64,000 nucleotides of DNA from Inia geoffrensis (GCA_036417435.1 CM070901.1:65592501-65656500), one strand, 5' to 3'; shown: positions 1 through 12,988, counted from the first letter of the stretch. The notes: generated by a model from the sequence alone, not told the origin. Numbers and translations are program-made.

Positions 1-1231
1 ATTCTCCCTAATGAATGACATAACAATTCTTGGCAAGTCTTTTTCCCCTTTCTGAAGAGTCAGCTTTCTCATATTTGAAGGAGATTGGCTCCCTACAGGC
101 TACACTGAGGGGCTCCAGTGATTAAGAAGATAAGCAGAAGTAAAGTGCAAGTTCCTTAATAAAAGGGTGTTGCTGGAATATCAAGTCCTATCATGATTCA
201 CAGAGGAATTTGCCCCAAACATAGGTTCTTGGGAAAACATTAAGGCTCAGCTGTGTGTACCAAAGGAGGAGCGAGGGCTGAGCCTTCTTGCTGATGTATA
301 TGGTTTCACTGTTATCAAGTCAACATTGCACATAATGAAGGGACACAGCAACCGTCACTGAATTGATGACTGAGCTGTTCATCCAATACTTACATGGTGA
401 AAATGGAATGTTAAGTGCTTTTTAACAGTCACTGAGCACATTAGAGCATTTACATCATGGTCCTTTTGTCTCTTACCAAGTTCCAAGTAAATAAGTATGG
501 CATTGAAGTTAAATGGGGAACACTATTGAACTCAAATTTCTCCACCTAGGAGTTCTAGGACTAAATTGCAAGATAATTGAAACTTTGGAGAAAAGCAATG
601 AGTTGAAAATGAATAGAGCCCTAGTTAAACTGGTCTTGTGCCTAGCTTTTTCAGAGATGCTTTGCTGGGACCAGATTCCTTGAAGTGCATGGAATTCCAC
701 AGCACCTCTGACACAGTGCTATATGTAACAATTGATCATTGAGATGGCCACCAGTGAGGCAGACTAATCACATAGTGCTGAAGTTGGATTTTGTTGAGGG
801 GGAAGAACTTAGCAAGAGAGACCCATGTACATGCTCACTAAGAATTACATGTTTATGATAAATGATTAAAATATCATGTAAATAAGCATGCAGATAGGCT
901 CAACGTGAGCCTGACCTCTGTAGATTTTACCAGCCTTTCACATTTTCCCCAGTCTTTTCACATCTTGTAGTGTGACAGAATCAATATATCTGATAGAAAC
1001 ACACTTCAGTTCCCTAAATTATATAATTGAGTAAACATTTTATTAGCCTGCATTTTATTGGCTTAAACCCCCTTTAACTTACACTTCCACGCATTGACAG
1101 TACAGTAATAACAGATGTTCATAGCCCTGCATATGAGGTACAGCAATATCTCAATGGGTTTTTTGATTTCTAAAGAAAGATTATCTTGTGTTGAATTCAT
1201 TTTTGGATTTACATGTGTTTTATGGTCTATA
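1..1231. other. No recognised gene or repeat
   Basis: AT-rich sequence with only short chance open frames. I see no family I can name. Confidence 0.5.
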
Positions 1232-1455
1232 CAGGGTGAGCAAACTACGGCTCATTGGTCAAATCCAGCCTGCCATCTGCTTTTGTAAAAAATATTGGAG
1301 CACATCTACACCCCACCCATTCATTCATATATTGTCTATATCTGCTTTTGCATTACTATGTCAGAGTTGAGTGTTTGTGACAGAGACCATGTGCAGTGTG
1401 AAGCCTAAAATATTGGCTATCTGGACCTTTTATGAAACAGTTTGCCAATCCATGG
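1232..1455 (-). mobile_element. hAT-type non-autonomous DNA transposon remnant
   Basis: The stretch starts CAGGGTGAGCAAACTACGG and ends AGTTTGCCAATCCATGG, so its ends are imperfect inverted repeats of the CAGGGGTNGGCAAACT kind found in mammalian hAT-Charlie elements. The interior resembles the common mammalian repeat with a '...AAGCCTAAAATATT...CTATCTGGACC...' core. It has no transposase. I am sure of the repeat class but not of the subfamily, and the strand is a convention. Confidence 0.65.
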
Positions 1456-1841
1456 TCAATACTAATTTGAAAATTAGTATGCTTGGCATGATCTATGTAG
1501 TAAGCAACAGTGTGCCAGAGCCTGCTCATCTCATGAGAGCTGATTGTGTACATCTCTTCTCACCTATTCATTTTGTGATGTCTTGTTGGCAGCTGGAAAT
1601 TAGCCATGGCTGGAGTATTCTCACCAACGAACACCACAAATCAGATTATTTTTCCATAAAGAACTGGTCATTAAATCTTTTCCAGCACACCACTGGTAGT
1701 AACCTTTTATTAGTCAGAACCCCTACTTAAGCTAGATAATAGATGTGCTGCCTTAGGACAGACATCTAATTAGCAATGTGGACCCAATCTACATTAAAGA
1801 ACATCACTGGAATTTGAAATATTTAATTTTGCTAATTAAAA

Positions 1842-2067
1842 AAACAATTCAGGGCTTCCCTGGTGGCTCAGTGGTTGAGAGTCCGCCTGCCGATGCAGGG
1901 GACACAGGTTCATGTCCCGGTCCGGGAGGATCCCACATGCCAAGGAGCAGCTGGGCCCGTGAGCTATGGCCGCTGAGCCTGTGCGTCCGCAGCCTGTGCT
2001 CCAAAATGGGAGAGGCCACAATAGTGAGAGGCCTGCATACAGAAAAACAAACAAACAAACAATTCAG
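1842..2067 (+). mobile_element. CHR-type SINE, full length, with target-site duplication
   Basis: A tRNA-derived SINE. The body starts GGCTTCCCTGGTGGCTCAGT at 1853 and carries the cetacean core (GTCCGCCTGCCGATGCAGG), the GGTCCGGGAGGATCCCACATG block and a short AAAC-repeat tail. It is flanked by a perfect 11-bp duplication, AAACAATTCAG, at 1842-1852 and 2057-2067. Such elements are copied by L1 machinery from a pol III transcript. The intact duplication and near-consensus body suggest a fairly recent insertion. The open frames across it are not genes. Confidence 0.95.
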
Positions 2068-2589
2068 CTTAACATAAAAGTCTTAGAAAACAGAAAGAAA
2101 AACATACTTGTAAGTTCACTATTATACATACTGTAATAGAAATGTTGATGTCTTTCTTCCATCCATATTATATAATTTTATTTAAAATATGGGAACATGC
2201 TATTTGTAACATTTGTAATTTTGTTTTGATGGAGAATTTTTTCACATTGACAGATATTCTTCTGCAACAACATTTTGCTTGGATATCTGGTATTCTATAC
2301 TATAATTAACTAAGTCTCTATTACGGTATATGAAAAAGGCTTTGACGGAAACTACTGGAAATACATATATTTTCACAATTTTGTACATTTATCTTAGTTA
2401 AATTCTAGGGCTTCATTTCATTAAAGCCCAAGTATTAAGGTTAAAGCTTTTTTTTTTTTTTTTCATTTTTCAAGTCTACCTCACTCATCCCTTCATTAGC
2501 AAAATTAATGTAAGATTATTATACATCAGATACTTTTCTAGTACCTAGATACAGTGCAATGAAAGAAATTAAGTTAACAAAGTAATTCT
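2068..2589. other. No recognised gene or repeat
   Basis: AT-rich sequence with a T-run at 2449-2463. It could be an old L1 or poly-A remnant in antisense, but I cannot place it. Confidence 0.4.
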
Positions 2590-3495
2590 TGGGGATTGGT
2601 TCAAGATGGCAAAGTAGAAGGACATGTGCTCACTCCCTCTTGCGAGAGCACCGGAATCACAACTAACTGCTGAACAAATTGACAGGAAGACACTGGAACT
2701 TGCCAAAAAAGATACCCCACATCCAAAGACAAAGGAGAAACCACAGTGAGACAGTAGGAGGGGCACAATCACAATAAAATCAAATCCCATAACTGCTGGG
2801 TGGGTGACTCACAAACTGGAGAACACTTATAGCACAGAAGCCCACCGTCTGGAGTGAAGGTTCTGAGCCCCATGTCAGGCTTCCCAAACTGGGGGTCTGG
2901 CAATGGGAGGAGAAATTCCTAGAGAATCAGACTTTGAAGACTAGTGGGATTTGACTGCAGGACTTTGACAAGCCTGGGAGAAAAAGAGACTCCATTATGG
3001 TAGGGCACACACAAAGTATTGTGTGCATCAGGACCCAGGGGGAAGGAGAAGTGGCCCCATAGGAAATTGAACCAAACTTACCTGCTAGTATTGGAGGGTC
3101 TCCTGTGTGTGGGGGTGTGGCTGTGGCTTACTGCAGGGACAAGGACACTGGAAGCAGAAGTTCTGGGAAGTACTCCTTGGTATGAGCCCTCCTGGAGTCT
3201 GCTATTAGCCCCACCAAAGAACCTATAGCCTCCAGTGCTGGGTTGCCTCAGGCCAAACAACAAACAGGGAGGGAACTCAGTCCAACCCATCAGCAGACAG
3301 GCAGATTATAGTTTTACTGAGCTCTTCAAACCAGAGCAACACCCAGTTCTACCACACCACCAGTCTCTCCCATCAGGAAGCCTGCACAAACCTCTTAGAT
3401 AACCTCATCCACCAGAGAGCAGACAGAAGAAGCAAGAAGAACTACAATCCTGCAGCCTGTGGAACGAAAACCACATTCACAGAAAGACAGACAAA

Positions 3496-4443
3496 ATGAA
3501 AAGGCAGAGGACTATGTACCATATGAAGAAACAAGATAAAACACCAGAAAAACAACTAAATGAAGTGGAGCTACAAATAACTCACTACAAATAACTCACT
3601 ACAATAAAAAATAACTTCCAGAAAAAGATTTCAGAATAATGATAGTGAAGATGATACAGGACATTGGAAAAAGAATGGAGGAAAAAATTGAGAAGATGAA
3701 AGAAATGTTAAACAAAGGCCTAGAAGAATTAAAGAACAAACACCTAGAAGAATTAAAGAACAAACTGAGATGAACAATACAATAAGAGAAATGAAAAATA
3801 CACTACAAGGGATTAATAGCAGAATAACTGAGGCAGAAGAACGGATAAGTGACCTGGAAGACAGAATGATGCAATTCACTACAGCAAAACAGAATAAAGA
3901 AAAAAGAATGAAAACACATGAAGACAGCCCAAGAGACCTCTGGGACAACATTAAACACACCAACATTCACATTATAGGGGTCCCAGAAGGGGAAGAGAAA
4001 GAAAAAGGACCAGAGAAAACATTTGAAGAGATTATAGCCAAAAAATTCCCTAACATGGGAAAGGAAGTAGCCACCCAAGTCCAGGAAGGGCAGAAAGTCC
4101 CAGGCAGGAGAAACCCAAGGAAAGACACACCAAGACACATAGTAATCAAATTGACAAAAAGTAAAGACCAAGAAAAATTATGAAAAGGAAAAAGGGAAAG
4201 ATGACAAAAAACATACAAAGGAACTCCCATAAGGTTAACAGCTGATTTCTCAGCAGAAACTCTACAAGCCAGAAGGGAGTGGCACAATATATTTAAAGTG
4301 AAGAAAGGGAAAAAACTACAACCAAGGTTACTCTACCCAGCAAGTATCTCATTCAGATTTGATGGAGTAAGCAAAATCTTTACATACAAGCAAAAGTTAA
4401 GAGAATTCAGCACCACCAAACCAGCTCTACAACAAATGTGAAA
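3496..4443 (+). pseudogene. L1 ORF1 (RNA-binding protein) remnant, copy A
   Basis: In live L1, ORF1 encodes a trimeric coiled-coil RNA-binding chaperone that coats L1 RNA. Here the ATG at 3496 is followed by the usual Lys/Glu-rich start. The longest open piece (3770-4183) holds the end of the coiled coil (INSRITEAEERISDLEDRM) and the start of the RNA-recognition region (IIGVPEGEE). The 5' part carries a repeated ACTACAAATAACTC unit near 3570-3604 and a repeated CCTAGAAGAATTAAAGAACA unit near 3719-3763. A stop (AAATTATGA) cuts the C-terminal part. It is not functional. Confidence 0.85.
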
Positions 4444-4514
4444 GGAATTTCTCTAAGTGAGAAACACAAGAGAAGAAAAGTACCTACAGAAACAAACCCA
4501 AAACAATTAAGAAA

Positions 4515-7500
4515 ATGGTAATAGGAACATACATATTGATAATTACTTTAAATGTGAATAGACTAAATGCTCCAACCAAAAGAAACAGGATCGCTAAATG
4601 GATACAAAAACAAGACCCATATACATGCTGCCTACAAGAGACCCACTTCAGACCTAGGGACACATATGGACTGAAAGTGAAGGGATGGAAACAGATATTC
4701 CATGAAAATGGAAATCATAAGAAAGCTGGAGTAGGGATACACATATCACATAAAATAGACTTTAAAATAATGTTACAAGAGACAAAGAAGATCACTACAT
4801 AATGATCTAGGGATTAATTCAAGAGGATGATACAACAATTATAAATATATATGCATATAACATAGGAGCACCTCATTACAGTCAAATGCTAACAGCTATA
4901 AAAGAAGAAATTGACAGTAACAAAATAATAGTGGGGGAATTTAACACCTTACATACACCAATGGACAGATCATCCAGAAGGAAAATTAATAAGGAAACAC
5001 AAGCTTTTATTTTATTTTATTTTTTTAACATCTTTATTGGAGTATAATTAATTTACAACGGTGTGTTATTTTCTGCTTTATAACAAAGTGAATCAGCTAT
5101 ACATATACATATACCCCCATATCACCTCCCTCTTACGTCTCCCTCCAACCCTCCCTCTCCCACCCCTATAGGTGGTAACAAAGCATGAGCTGATCTTCCT
5201 GTGCTATGCGGCTTCTTCCCACTAGCTATCTGTTTTACATTTGGTAGTATATATAAGTCCATGCCACTCTCACACTTCGTCCCAGTTTACCCTTCCCACT
5301 CCCTGTGTCATCAAGTCCATTCTCTACATCTGCGTCTTTATTCCTTCCTGCCCCTAGGTTCTTCAGAACCGTTTAGTTTTTTCTTTTTTTTACATTCCAT
5401 ATATATGTGTTAGCATACGGTGTTTATTTTTCTCTCTCTGACTTACTTCACTCTGTATAACAGCCTCTAGGTCCATCCACCTCACTACAAATAACTCAAT
5501 TTCATTTCTTTTTATGGCTGAGTAATATTCCATTGTATATATCTGCCACATCATCTTTATCCATTCATCTGTTGATGGACACTTAGGTTGCTTCCATGTC
5601 CTGGCTATTGTAAATACAGCTGCAATGAACACTGTGGTAAATGACTCTTTTTGAATTATAGCTTTCTCAGGCTATATGCCCAGTACTGGGATTGCTGTGT
5701 TGTAAGGTAGTTCTATTTTTAGTTTTCTAAGGGTCCTCCATACTGTTCTCCATAGTCGCTGTATCAATTTATATTCCCACCAACAGTAAAAGAGGGTTCC
5801 CTTTTCTCCACACCCTCTCCAGCATTTATTGTTTGTAGATTTTTTGATAAGGGCCATTCTGACTGGTATGAGGTGATACCTCATTGTAGTTTTGAGTTGC
5901 ATTTCTCTAATGGTTAGTGATGTTGAGCATCCTTTCATGTGTTTGTTGGAAATCTGTATATCTTCTTTGGAGAAATGTCTATTTAGGTCTTCTGCCCACA
6001 AGCTTTAAATGACACAATAGACCAGATAGATTTTATTGATATTTATAGGACATTCCATCCAAAAACAGCAGGTTACACTTTCTTCTCAAGTGCACACAGA
6101 CATTCTCCAGGATAGATTACATCTTGGGTCACAAATCAAGCCTCAGTAAATTTAAGAAAATTTAAATCGTATCAAGCATCTATTCCGACCACACCACTAA
6201 GAGATTAGAAATCAATTACAGGGAAAAAAAAACATAAAAAACACAAATATGTAGAGGTTAAACAATATGTTACTAAATAACCAAGAGATAACTGAAGAAA
6301 TCAAAGAGGAAATCAAAAAATACCTAAAGACAAATGAGAATGAAAACACGGCAATCTGAAACCTATTGGCTGCAGCAAAAGCAGTTCTAAGAGGGAAGTT
6401 TATAGCAACATTCCTACCTCAAGAAACAAGAAAAATCTCAAAAGAACCATCTAACCTTACATCTAAAGGAACTGGAGAAAGAAGAACAAACAAAACCCAA
6501 AGTTACTAGTAGGAAAGGTATCATAAATGTCAGAGCAAAAATAAATGAAATAGAAACAGAAAACAATAGCAAAATTCAATAAAACTAAAAGCTGGTTCTA
6601 TGAGAAGATAAACAAAATTGATAAACCTTTAGCCAGCCTCATCCAGAAAACAAGGGAGAGGACTCAAATCAATAAAATTAGAAATGAAAAAGGAGATGTT
6701 ACAACGGACACCGTAGAAATAGAAAGCATTGTAAGAGACTATTACAAGCTACTCTATGCCAATAAAATGGACAACCTGAAAGAAATAGACAAGTTCTTAG
6801 AAAGGTATAACCTTCCAAGACTGAACCAGGAAGAAATAGAAATATGAACAGACCAATCACAAGTAATGAAATTGAAACTGTGATGAAAATTCTTCCAACA
6901 GACAGAAGTCCAGGACCAGACGGCTCCACAGGTGAATTCTATCAAATATTTAGAGAAGAGCTAACACCTATCCTTCTCAAACTCTTCCAAAAAATTGCAG
7001 GGGAAAGAACACTGTCAAACTCATTCTACGAGGTCACCATCACGCTGATACCAAAACCAGACAAAGATACTACAAAAAAAGAAAATTACAGACCAATATC
7101 ACTGATGAATATAGATGCAGAAATCCTCAAAAAAATACTAGCAAACAGTATCCAACAACACATTAAAAGGATCATACACCATGATCAAGTGGGATTTATC
7201 CCAGGGATTCAATGGTTATTCAATACAGGCAAATCAATCAGTGTGATACACCATATTAACAAATTGAAGAATAAAAACCATATGATCATCTCAATAGATG
7301 CAGAAAAGCTTTTGACAAAATTTAACACCTATTTATGATAAAAAGTACTCTCCATAAAGTTAGCATAGAGGGAACCTACCTCAACATAATAAAGGCCATA
7401 TATGACAAACCCACTGCAAACATCATTCTCAATGGTGAAAAACTGAAAGCATTTCCTCTAAGATGAGGAACAAGACAAGGATGTCCACTCTTGCCACTAT

Positions 7501-9290
7501 TATTCACCATAGTCTTGGAAGTCCTAGCCATGGCAATCAGAAAAGTAAAAGAAAAAATAGGAATACAAATTGGAAAAGAAGAAGTAAAACTGTCACTCTT
7601 TGCAGATGACATGATACTATATAGAGATAATCCTAAAGATGCCACCAGAAAACTACTAGAACTAATCAATGAATTTGGTAAAGTTGCAGGATACAAAATT
7701 AATGCACAGGAATCTCTTGCATTCCTATACACTAATAACGAATGATCAGAAAGAAATTAAAGAAACAACCCCATTCACCACTGCAACAAAAAGAATAAAA
7801 TACCTAGGAAGAAACCTACCTAAGGAGGTAAAAGACCTTCACTCAGAAAACTATAAGACACTGGTGAAAGGAATCAAAGATGACACAAACAGATTGAGAA
7901 ATATACCATGTTCTTGGATTGGAAGAATCCATATTGTGAAAATCACTATACTACTCAAAGCAATTTACAGATTCAATGCAACTCCTATCAAATTACCAAT
8001 GGAATCTTTTAGAGAACTAGAACAAAAAATCTTAAAATTTGTATGGAGACACAAAAGACCCCAAATAGCCAAAAGAATCATGAGGGAAAAAAAACAGAGC
8101 TGGAGGAATCAGGCTCCCTGACTTCAGACTATACTACCAAGCTGCAATAATCAAGACAATATGGTGCTGTCACAAAAACAGAAATATAGATCAATGGAAC
8201 AGGATAGAAAGCCCAGAGATAAATGCATGCACCTATGGTCAACTAATCTACGACAAAGAATGCAAGGATATACAAGGGAGAAGAGACAGTCTCTTTGGTA
8301 ACCGTGCTGGGAAAACTGGACAGCTACATGTAAAAGAATGAAATTAGAACACTTCCTAGGACCAAATACAAAAATAAGCTCAAAATGGATTAAAGACCTA
8401 AATGTAAGACTGGACACTATAAAACTCTTAGAAGAAAACATAGGAAGAACACTCTTTGACGTAAATCACAGCAAGATCTTTTTTGACCCACCTCCTAGAG
8501 TAATGGAATTAAAAACAAAAATTAACATATGAAACCTAATGAAACTTAAAATCTTTTGCACAACAAACGAAACTATAAACAAGATGAAAAGATAACCCTC
8601 AGAATGGGAGAAAATGTTTGCCAAGAATCAACGGACAAAGGTTTAACCTCCAAAATATATAAACAGCTCATGCAACTCAATATTAAAAAAACAAACAACC
8701 AATGATAATATGCACAGAAGACCTAAATAGACATTTCTCCAAAGAAGATATACAGATTTCCAACAAACACATGAAAGAATGCTCAGCATCACTAATCATT
8801 AGAGAAATGCAAATCAAAACTACAATGAGGTATCACCTCACACCAGTTAGAATGGGCATCATCAGAAAATCTACAAACAAATGCTGGAGCGGGTGTGGAG
8901 AAAAGGAACCCTCTTACACTGTTGGTGGGAATGTAAATTGATATAACCACTATGGAGAACAGTATGGAGGTTCCTGAAAAAGCTAAAAATAAAATTACTA
9001 TATGACCCAGCAATCCCACTACTGGACATATACCCAGAGAAAACCATAATTCAAAAAGATACATGCACCCCAATGTTCATTGCAGCACTCTTTACAATAG
9101 TCAGGTCATGGAATCAACCTAAATGCTCATTGGCAGATGTATGGATAAAGGAGTAGTGTTACATATATACAATTGAATATTACTCAGCCATAAAAAGAAA
9201 CGGAATTGGGTCATCTGTAGCGACGTGGATGGATCTAGAGACTGTCATACATAGTGAAGTAAGTTAGAAAGAGAAAAAGAAATATTGTAT
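4515..9290 (+). pseudogene. L1 ORF2 (endonuclease/reverse transcriptase) remnant, copy A, interrupted
   Basis: ORF2 encodes the apurinic-type endonuclease and reverse transcriptase that drive target-primed insertion. The order is conserved. The endonuclease start is open at 4515-4802 (LNVNRLN, LQETHF), then comes an inserted L1 tail at 5008-5996. The reverse transcriptase follows in open pieces at 6844-7338 ([18 protein letters not shown]) and 7491-7745 (catalytic FADD at 7599-7610). The C-terminal piece at 8702-8941 has HFSKEDIQ and the Cys-rich region. At least six frameshifts or stops separate these pieces. The catalytic Asp pair is intact, but no full-length protein could be made. Confidence 0.9.
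4998..6006 (-). mobile_element. 5'-truncated L1 tail inserted in L1 copy A
   Basis: An antisense L1 3' end: poly-T, then ACATCTTTATTGGAGTATAA (the complement of the L1 tail), then 3' UTR and the C-terminal part of ORF2 (open pieces at 5390-5632 and 5672-6001 on the minus strand). It is flanked by a perfect 10-bp duplication, CACAAGCTTT, at 4998-5007 and 5997-6006. Removing the insert and one copy of the duplication restores continuous L1 sequence (AAACACAAGCTTTAAATGAC). It is therefore younger than copy A. Confidence 0.95.
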
Positions 9291-9599
9291 ATTAACGCAT
9301 ATATGTGGAACCTAGAAAAATGGTTCAGATGAACTGGTTTGCAGGGCAGAAATAGAGACAGATGTAGAGAACAAATGTATGGGCACCAAGGGGTGAAACC
9401 GGGGGGTGGGGTGGTTGTGAGATGAATTGGGAGATTGGGATTTATATATATACACTTATATGTATAAAATAGATAACTAATAAGAAACGGCTGTATAAAA
9501 AGGAAATAAATAAAAGTCAAAATATATCTCCCATCTAGGAGTTTTCCTTTTAAATACAGTGGGTAGATATAAAAAGTAATCAATTCACAATTCAATTTT

Positions 9600-9715
9600 A
9601 TTTGATAAAACACAAATTCACTGACTACCTACTATGTGCCAGACACTGTTAAGAAACTAAAATATCACATTTACTTGCACTGGAACTGACAGCTTAGTTA
9701 GAAAAAAAATCATGT
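9600..9715 (-). mobile_element. L2 fragment
   Basis: CACTGACTACCTACTATGTG followed by CCAGACACTGTTAAG is the complement of the conserved L2 3' end. Confidence 0.65.
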
Positions 9716-9988
9716 ATTAGTTATAAATCCTGGTTGCAATCAAATACAGAGTAAACGAGCTTAAGCCAGAGGGATATATATTATGAGGATACAAGTGTAT
9801 AAGTGTATTTCAGGGAAAGCCCAATTATAGAAATAGAACTAGGCATTAAAGAAGATAATGCAACCAGCAACTCCAACTCTGTCAGCATGCTCTCTTTCTC
9901 TTGTTCCTTTTCCTTTCTTTGTGTTTACTTCAGTCTTCCTTCATGAGCAAACTTCTGTTTCTCTTTCCATTCATGGTAAACGCAACTC
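9716..9988. other. No recognised gene or repeat
   Basis: Nothing recognised before the TA-repeat that borders the next SINE. Confidence 0.35.
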
Positions 9989-10341
9989 CTGATATATATA
10001 TATATATATTTTTTAAATAAATTTATTTATTTATTATATTTATTTTGGGCTGCCTTGGGTCTTTGTTGCTGCACACAGGCTTTCTCTAATTGCAGCGAGT
10101 GGGGGTTACTCTTTGTTGCAGTGTGCAGGCTTCTTATTACCGTGGCTTCTCTTGTGGCATAGCATGGGCTTTAGGCACGTGGGCTTCAGTAGTTGTGGCA
10201 CACAGGCTCAGTAGTTGTGGCACACGGGCTTAGTTGCTCCATGGCATTTGGGATCTTCCTGGACCAGGGCTCGAACCCATGTACCCTGCATTGGAAGGAG
10301 GATTAAACACTGTGGCACCAGTGAAGCCACTGATAGATATA
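9989..10341 (-). mobile_element. CHR-type SINE, long form, with target-site duplication
   Basis: This is the complement of a CHR-family SINE: an A/T-rich tail (AAATAAATTTATTTATTTAT), the repeated GGGCTTCAGTAGTTGTGGCA and CACAGGCTCAGTAGTTGTGG units, the box GGGATCTTCCTGGACCAGGG and a degraded 5' end. A duplication with one mismatch (CTGATATATATA at 9989-10000, CTGATAGATATA at 10330-10341) marks its limits. The AGTAGTTGTGGCACA unit is present twice, a known feature of the longer CHR forms. Confidence 0.88.
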
Positions 10342-10680
10342 TTTACAGCTTATATTTCAGCAACCAGGGAAGATTGTGACTGCCAAACCCATAAACCCCA
10401 GTTCAAATTATTGTGAGCAGAGTCAAGTGTCCATATGTAGTGATGTGGAAGGAAGTGAGCAGATAGGGAACTCCTAGGAGTGCCAAGCAGAATAGGTATA
10501 ACTTGCCTTTTCCTCTCCATCCCTCTGGCCCTCTGGATAACTTAGTTTGGCATTATTAGTACCTAGCTTATCCCCCTACTCCTACCTGACTCAGGAAGTT
10601 TTCCTCTGGAATTCTAGCATCCACTCTTTCATTGCTACTCACCTGTAGCAGGAGGACAGAAACAATATGAAGATTGACAC
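10342..10680. other. No recognised gene or repeat
   Basis: Nothing recognised on either strand. Confidence 0.4.
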
Positions 10681-10684
10681 AATG

Positions 10685-10830
10685 GAACGGTCTTATAGGT
10701 TTTAAGCTCAGAAGCTTTGGTTTCAAGTCCTTACTCTATCACTTACCTACCAGCAACTAGAACAAGTTGCTTAACTCCTATGAGTATACATTTTCTAACC
10801 TGTCAAAAAAGGGGATAGGTTTTCAATACA
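10685..10830 (+). mobile_element. MIR SINE fragment
   Basis: GGTTTCAAGTCCTTACTCTA then CAACTAGAACAAGTTGCTTA and the ACTCC...CTAACCTGTC block match the MIR core in sense orientation. It is old and diverged. Confidence 0.7.
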
Positions 10831-11099
10831 ACAATGTAACTTCTACTAGACCCTAATTTTACATAGAAAACCAGTATAAGATATAAGAGAAAATAATATA
10901 TCTGTGACATACATATATTATAATAATATGGAGACAGTGTGAAGTGAACAAAAGCTAAGAAGAAACATTTTTGAAGAAGTGGCCTATCTGGGATACTTTT
11001 CCTGTTTTTACAGGCTATAGCCTGATAGCTGGCCAGAGTCAGTGCTGTGCTGAGCAGCTAGAACTCTAATAGAAATCTAGCAGTCTTGCTGAACTGAAG

Positions 11100-12640
11100 A
11101 ACTAGAGACCAGAGTTTAAGGCAAGCACTAGAGAGTGAGAAAAAAATTCAGAAAAGGGACAGCCAGAGAGGCAAACCCCCCAATTCTGTGTACAAATTCT
11201 CCCCAAATCTCTGGCTATACTCTGAACTATGCATGCAGGAAATTGACTCAAAACATCCTGACCAAGTCACCGTATCTGAACTCAGATTGGAATGGGCTAT
11301 CCATGTCACAAAATTCGAATTTGAGCCCAACCAATTTAATTGCCTGCTAAAATGAAAACATAAAAATGCTTTAAATGAATATAATAGAAACTAGAGTCTG
11401 CAACAGAAATCAGAGTTCATACAACATTGCATTCACAATGACTGGGGTACAATTCAAATTACTTGTCATACACAGAACTAGGACAAAACGACTGAGCCTC
11501 AAGTAAAAACACAAATAACTGAGACCACCTACAAGATCACACATATTAGAATTAGGAAATAAGAATTTCTAAAGTAACCATTGCAACTGTGTTCAATACA
11601 TTAAAAATATACATTAACAATAAATTATATGATAGAAAATCCAAGGAAAGAAATAGAAACTATAAAAAAGAACTGAATGGAAATCCCAGAATTTAAAAGT
11701 AGAATATCTAAAAAAAAAAAATTGGACATATTTGGAAGAATAGCAAGTGTCAATTTAGCTCTAAAGAAAGTAATAACTCAAAGTAGTCCAAGAAAGAGTC
11801 ATTTTGAAGATGGCTTTTGTAAAGCTACTTTACTGAAAATAAAAGCTGATGAGTACACTTGGAAAAAAAAAACCCAAAAAAACACTGTAGGTACTTATAA
11901 GTATAATGGAGATAAAAGAAAAACAGGTTGGTTAAAATGAAGAGAGAACAATGGAAATTACTTAATCTGAAGAAGAAAGTGGAAAATTATTGTGGGGAGT
12001 GGAAAGGAGAGTTTTAAAGACTTGTGGAACAATATCAAAATGCCTAACATATCTTATCTGTCATTCCAGAAGAGGGGAGGCAGAGAATGTAGTAGAACAT
12101 ATTTTAGGGAATACATGTAGAAAACTTCTCATTTTAATGAAAGACATATTCACAGAATCAAGATGCAACAAATCCCAAGCAAAATACACTTGAGAACCTT
12201 ACCTAGTAACATCATAGTCTGATGGATCAAAGGCATAGATTTTTTTTAAAAGCTGGAAAGCAGCCAGGGAAAAAGAGCACAGTTCATGTAGAAAGAACTA
12301 TGCATCACTTTTTTGGTTGACTTCTCATTAGAAACTATGAAGTTCAGAAGACAATAGAAGAGAGTGCACCAATAATTTTAACATGGTGAAATTAAAAAGA
12401 GAAAAAAAAAAACGGCTTACACAAAGTTCTGTATGTAGCAAAAATACTATTTAAGAAGGAAAAGTTGTTGTGAACATATCTGCTTTACAAGGAAAGCAAA
12501 AGTACACTCATCAGACTGAAGGGAAGCAATAGGAAGAAATAAAAAATTAAAGTTTTGTAAGTATAAAAGACTACTTTTCCTTATAATCCTATTAAATTAT
12601 TAGATATATTAAAATTTTATGCTTTTTCATTAAGTAAATT
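11100..12640 (+). mobile_element. Old L1/HAL1-like element, copy 1 (5' UTR plus ORF1 remnant)
   Basis: Diverged L1-type sequence. The 5' region (around 11,340-11,480) has ACAATGACTGGGGTACAATT, which recurs in the next copy as a similar block. ORF1-like sequence follows, with GACTTGTGGAACAATATCAA (near 12,018) matching the conserved L1 ORF1 'dl w.n ik' stretch. No ORF2 is visible before the next copy starts. It is either a half-L1 (HAL1-type, ORF1 only) or an L1 truncated on its 3' side. The short open frames here are pieces of the broken ORF1. Confidence 0.7.
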
Positions 12641-12836
12641 GCCTTCTAAGATTATAAAGTATGTAGATTTAATATCTGTGACAAACAAAGAATTAGGGAT
12701 TTGGGGCACAATACATAGACATCAATAGTTATAGGTTTCTACATTTTACAAGGAGTCATACAATATGAACTCTGATTAGGCTATGAAAAGTAAAATATAT
12801 ACATTATAATGCCAATATCGACCACTAAAAGCAAAT

Positions 12837-12988
12837 AATAATTTAAAGAGGGACTTCCTTGGCGGTCCAGTGGTTAAGGCTCCACACTTCCACTGCAGGG
12901 GGCATGGGTTTGATCCCCTGGTTGGGGAACTAAGATCCCACATGCCACACAGCATGGTCAAAATAAAAAATAAAAATAATTTAAAGAG
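12837..12988 (+). mobile_element. CHR-type SINE, short form, with target-site duplication
   Basis: A short CHR SINE: GGGACTTCCTTGGCGGTCCA, CACTTCCACTGCAGGGGGCA, GGTTGGGGAACTAAGATCCC and a GGTCAAAATAAAAAATAAA tail. It has a perfect 14-bp duplication, AATAATTTAAAGAG, at 12837-12850 and 12975-12988. It lies at the border between the two old L1/HAL1-like copies. Confidence 0.95.

Larger units (their letters stand above)
2590..9519 (+). mobile_element. L1 retrotransposon with 5' end, inactive (copy A)
   Basis: The 5' UTR begins at about 2590 (GGGGATTGGTTCAAGATGGC). ORF1 remains lie at about 3496-4443 and ORF2 remains at about 4515-9290. The 3' UTR has a G-rich stretch (about 9391-9420) and ends in an A-rich tail near 9519. 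Many stops and frameshifts break both ORFs, and a 1-kb L1 tail (5008-5996) is inserted in the endonuclease region. Without that insert the element is about 5.9 kb, so it is nearly full length but dead. I did not find a convincing target-site duplication. The 3' UTR is the same type as copy B at 34.4 kb and differs from the L1 tails at 5.0, 23.4, 30.9 and 57.5 kb. Confidence 0.95.

Noticed and set aside
1371..1730. 119-residue open frame
   Set aside because: It starts inside an hAT transposon remnant and continues into plain flank, with no splice or start context.
1853..2056. tRNA-like sequence as a tRNA gene
   Set aside because: It is the tRNA-derived head of a CHR SINE, with SINE tail and target-site duplication, not a tRNA gene.
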